NCBI GenBank assembly: GCA_017415005.1
Contig: JAFQJK010000015.1
Span: 104,084 to 149,596, forward strand
Origin: Rikenellaceae bacterium
Lineage (GTDB): Bacteria; Bacteroidota; Bacteroidia; Bacteroidales; Rikenellaceae
Length of the DNA: 45,513 bases
Direction of reading: 5' to 3'
The position numbers and the translations under genes were made by a program. This document shows positions 43,625-45,513 of this stretch, piece by piece (within the stretch, counting starts at the first letter, position 1; each line of letters starts with the position of its first letter). The notes beneath the pieces are model-generated. The model ran no database searches, was not told where the DNA came from, and saw only the letters and a list, made by a program, of their open reading frames with translations.

Positions 43625-44884
43625 TTACTTGCGGATAGCCGCAACACCCGGCAGCACGGCTCCCTCCATGTACTCGAGCAGCGCGCCGCCACCCGTCGAC
43701 ACGTAGCTGACCTCCTTGGCCAGGCCGAACTTGTTGATGCAGGCCACCGAGTCACCGCCGCCGATCAGCGAGTAAGCGCCCTTCTTGGTCGCCTCGGCGA
43801 TCGCCAGCGCGATGGCCTTCGAGCCGCCCTCGAACTTGCTCATCTCGAACACGCCCACCGGACCGTTCCACAGGATCGTCTTCGACTCGAGGATCACCTT
43901 GCGGAAAGCCTCCTCGGCCTTGGGTCCGATGTCGAGGCCTTCCCAGCCGTCGGGAATGTCGTTCGACGGGCAGACCTTGGTGTTGGCCTCATTGCTGAAC
44001 GCATCGGCGCAGAGCGCATCCTCGGCCAGGAATACCTTGACGCCGAGCTCTTTGGCCTTGGCGAGGATCGACTTGGCCGTGTCGAACTGGTCGGGCTCGC
44101 AGATCGAGTCGCCCACCTTGCCGCCCAGCGCCGCCATGAACGTATAGGTCATGCCGCCGCCGAGGATCAGGTTGTCGACTTTCTGGAGCAGCTTCTCGAT
44201 GATCGTGATCTTCGACGACACCTTCGAGCCGCCCAGGATCGCGGTGAACGGACGGGCCGGGCTGTCGAGCACCTTATCGATGGCCTTCAGCTCGCCTTCC
44301 ATCACGTAGCCGAACATCTTGTCATTGGGGAAATACTCGGCGATCAGCGCGGTCGAGGCGTGTGCGCGGTGAGCCGTGCCGAACGCGTCGTTGATATAGA
44401 CATCGGCGTACGAGGCAAGCTTCTTGGTGAACTCTTTCTGGCTCTCTTTCACGGCTTTCTTGGCAGCGGCCTTCTCGTCGTCGGTCGCGTCCTCGGCCAG
44501 GCCGCGGGGCTTGCCCTCCTCCTCGGCGTAGAAACGCAGGTTCTCGAGCAGCAGCACCTGGCCGGGCTTCAGCGCGGCAGCCTTCTCGGCAGCCTCCTTG
44601 CCCATGCAGTCGGGGGCGAAATCGACCTTCACGCCGAGCAGCTGCTCGATGGTCGGGATGATATGCTTGAGCGAGAACTTATCCTCCGGACCTTTCTTGG
44701 GACGGCCCAGATGCGACATCAGGATCACCGACCCGCCCTTCTCCAGCACTTTCTTGATCGTGGGGATCGCAGCGCGGATACGCGTTGCATCGGTCACCTC
44801 GAGCTTCTCATTGAGGGGCACATTGAAGTCCACGCGGATGATCGCGCGCTTACCCGAAAAATCGTACGTGTCAATCGAGTTCAT
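43625..44884 (-). CDS. pgk: Phosphoglycerate kinase
   Basis: Glycolytic enzyme transferring phosphate from 1,3-bisphosphoglycerate to ADP. The protein is 419 aa from ATG 44884 ([11 protein letters not shown]); the frame is open 40 codons further upstream but that part has no family match and contains the promoter. Substrate-binding RVDFNVPLN, the HLGRPKK region, [11 protein letters not shown] and the C-terminal nucleotide-binding GGGDSVA are all present. It is a single-gene unit that diverges from kbl. Confidence 0.96.
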   Translation of the reverse strand: MNSIDTYDFSGKRAIIRVDFNVPLNEKLEVTDATRIRAAIPTIKKVLEKGGSVILMSHLGRPKKGPEDKFSLKHIIPTIEQLLGVKVDFAPDCMGKEAAEKAAALKPGQVLLLENLRFYAEEEGKPRGLAEDATDDEKAAAKKAVKESQKEFTKKLASYADVYINDAFGTAHRAHASTALIAEYFPNDKMFGYVMEGELKAIDKVLDSPARPFTAILGGSKVSSKITIIEKLLQKVDNLILGGGMTYTFMAALGGKVGDSICEPDQFDTAKSILAKAKELGVKVFLAEDALCADAFSNEANTKVCPSNDIPDGWEGLDIGPKAEEAFRKVILESKTILWNGPVGVFEMSKFEGGSKAIALAIAEATKKGAYSLIGGGDSVACINKFGLAKEVSYVSTGGGALLEYMEGAVLPGVAAIRK

Positions 44885-44971
44885 AGTCTTATCTTTTAAT
44901 TGTGAATTATGTTGCCAGTCAGGCTGCCGGCATTTGCGGCACCGTTTGTGCGCGGGATGCCGGATAGCGCC

Positions 44972-44979
44972 CAAAGTTA
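44972..44979 (-). promoter_or_regulatory. pgk -7 element
   Basis: The minus strand reads TAACTTTG, identical to the sdh -7 element, 88 bp before the pgk start. No well-spaced -33 TTTG is seen. Confidence 0.55.
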
Positions 44980-45032
44980 CGCAATCCGCCAATAAATTCG
45001 GCATTCGGGCACCGTTTTTTACCAGAAAAAAT

Positions 45033-45040
45033 TAACTTTG
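45033..45040 (+). promoter_or_regulatory. kbl -7 element
   Basis: TAACTTTG, an exact TAnnTTTG and the same octamer as at sdh and pgk, 24 bp before the kbl ATG. Confidence 0.65.
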
Positions 45041-45064
45041 TTGATATTTAAACCCCGGATCACC

Positions 45065-45513
45065 ATGTACGGCAAGATCAAAGAGTTCCTCCGGGCCGAG
45101 CTCCGCAGCATCGACGAAGCGGGCCTTTACAAGCGCGAGCGCGTCATCACCTCGCCCCAGCGGGCCGGGATCACCGTCGAGGGCGGCGGCAGCGTGCTCA
45201 ATTTCTGCGCCAACAACTATCTCGGTCTCTCGGACCATCCGCGCCTTGTCGCCGCCGCGAAGGAGGCGATGGACCGCCGCGGGTTCGGTATGTCGTCGGT
45301 CCGCTTCATCTGCGGTACGCAGGATATCCACAAGGAGCTCGAGCGGGCGATCGCCGATTATTTCGGCACCGAGGAGACGATCCTCTACGCCGCATGCTTC
45401 GACGCCAACGGGGGCGTGTTCGAGCCGCTGCTCTCGGAACAGGACGCGATCATCTCCGATGCGCTCAACCACGCCTCGATCATCGACGGCGTGCGTCTGT
45501 GCAAGGCCCAGCG
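45065..45513 (+). CDS. kbl: 2-amino-3-ketobutyrate CoA ligase / glycine C-acetyltransferase, 3' partial
   Basis: PLP-dependent alpha-oxoamine synthase that, with threonine dehydrogenase, converts 2-amino-3-ketobutyrate and CoA to glycine and acetyl-CoA. Only the first 149 residues are in the window (family about 395). They read [20 protein letters not shown], then [36 protein letters not shown] and [16 protein letters not shown], which fit Kbl better than the related BioF or serine palmitoyltransferase. The frame runs off the right edge without a stop. The catalytic lysine is outside the window. Confidence 0.9.
   Translation, partial: MYGKIKEFLRAELRSIDEAGLYKRERVITSPQRAGITVEGGGSVLNFCANNYLGLSDHPRLVAAAKEAMDRRGFGMSSVRFICGTQDIHKELERAIADYFGTEETILYAACFDANGGVFEPLLSEQDAIISDALNHASIIDGVRLCKAQ

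Noticed and set aside
1-45513. tRNA, rRNA, CRISPR arrays, insertion sequences and prophage genes
   Set aside because: Reading both strands I found no tRNA T-arm in a fold context, no repeat-spacer pattern and no transposase or integrase motif.

Overview
The window is a G+C-rich chromosomal segment of a Bacteroidota (Bacteroidales) bacterium, most likely a gut Rikenellaceae such as an Alistipes relative. The lineage call rests on four things. Most genes with a visible promoter carry the Bacteroidetes -7 element TAnnTTTG. Succinate dehydrogenase/fumarate reductase has the three-subunit form with a cytochrome b558-type anchor. ileS is followed by a DksA-like gene, as is common in this phylum. 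Lineage-typical families such as DUF4837 and DUF5054-like lipoproteins are present. The genus is an inference from memory; no 16S rRNA or marker search was possible. I see no phage, transposase, CRISPR array, tRNA or rRNA.

Layout. 1-4519: end of a kdp potassium-uptake operon (kdpC, a TorF-like outer-membrane protein, and a KdpD split into a cytosolic sensor protein and a separate histidine kinase). 4665-11706: a glycerol-3-phosphate/glycerophosphodiester locus. The DeoR-type regulator glpR diverges from glpD-glpT-glpQ-porin across an AT-rich intergenic region full of TTTCG/CGAAA palindromes. 12072-15207: a GH38-like lipoprotein and 5-formyltetrahydrofolate cyclo-ligase. 15383-18871: sdhC-sdhA-sdhB (fumarate reductase/succinate dehydrogenase). 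19426-24438: a choloylglycine-hydrolase-family enzyme, a serine acetyltransferase, an LTA-synthase-like membrane sulfatase-fold enzyme and folB. 24589-29933: adenosylcobalamin-dependent ribonucleotide reductase, then an MBOAT acyltransferase overlapping an SGNH-type partner. 30181-35742: a DUF4837 lipoprotein divergent from a polysaccharide deacetylase, two tandem paralogous HTH proteins of unknown role, and a secreted GDSL esterase. 35894-43035, all on the minus strand: a Gdx/SugE-type SMR exporter, rnhA, a DksA-like protein, ileS, an EamA transporter and queD. 43625-45513: pgk and, divergently, the start of kbl.

How it works together. The glp block reads as a complete route for scavenging glycerophosphodiesters, plausibly from host or dietary phospholipid: outer-membrane porin, lipoprotein phosphodiesterase, inner-membrane G3P importer and G3P dehydrogenase, under GlpR. 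No glycerol kinase or facilitator is in the block. The sdh/frd operon would supply the quinone-linked reductase expected of an anaerobe.

Most noteworthy points: (1) the isoleucyl-tRNA synthetase has a swapped class I signature, G-I-H-H instead of H-x-G-H; (2) a pair of tandem, uncharacterised HTH proteins with a large conserved C-terminal domain; (3) the operator-like palindrome cluster between glpD and glpR; (4) a non-coding structured or repeat-like block between queD and pgk; (5) a long hairpin followed by a terminator between the polysaccharide deacetylase and the first HTH gene.
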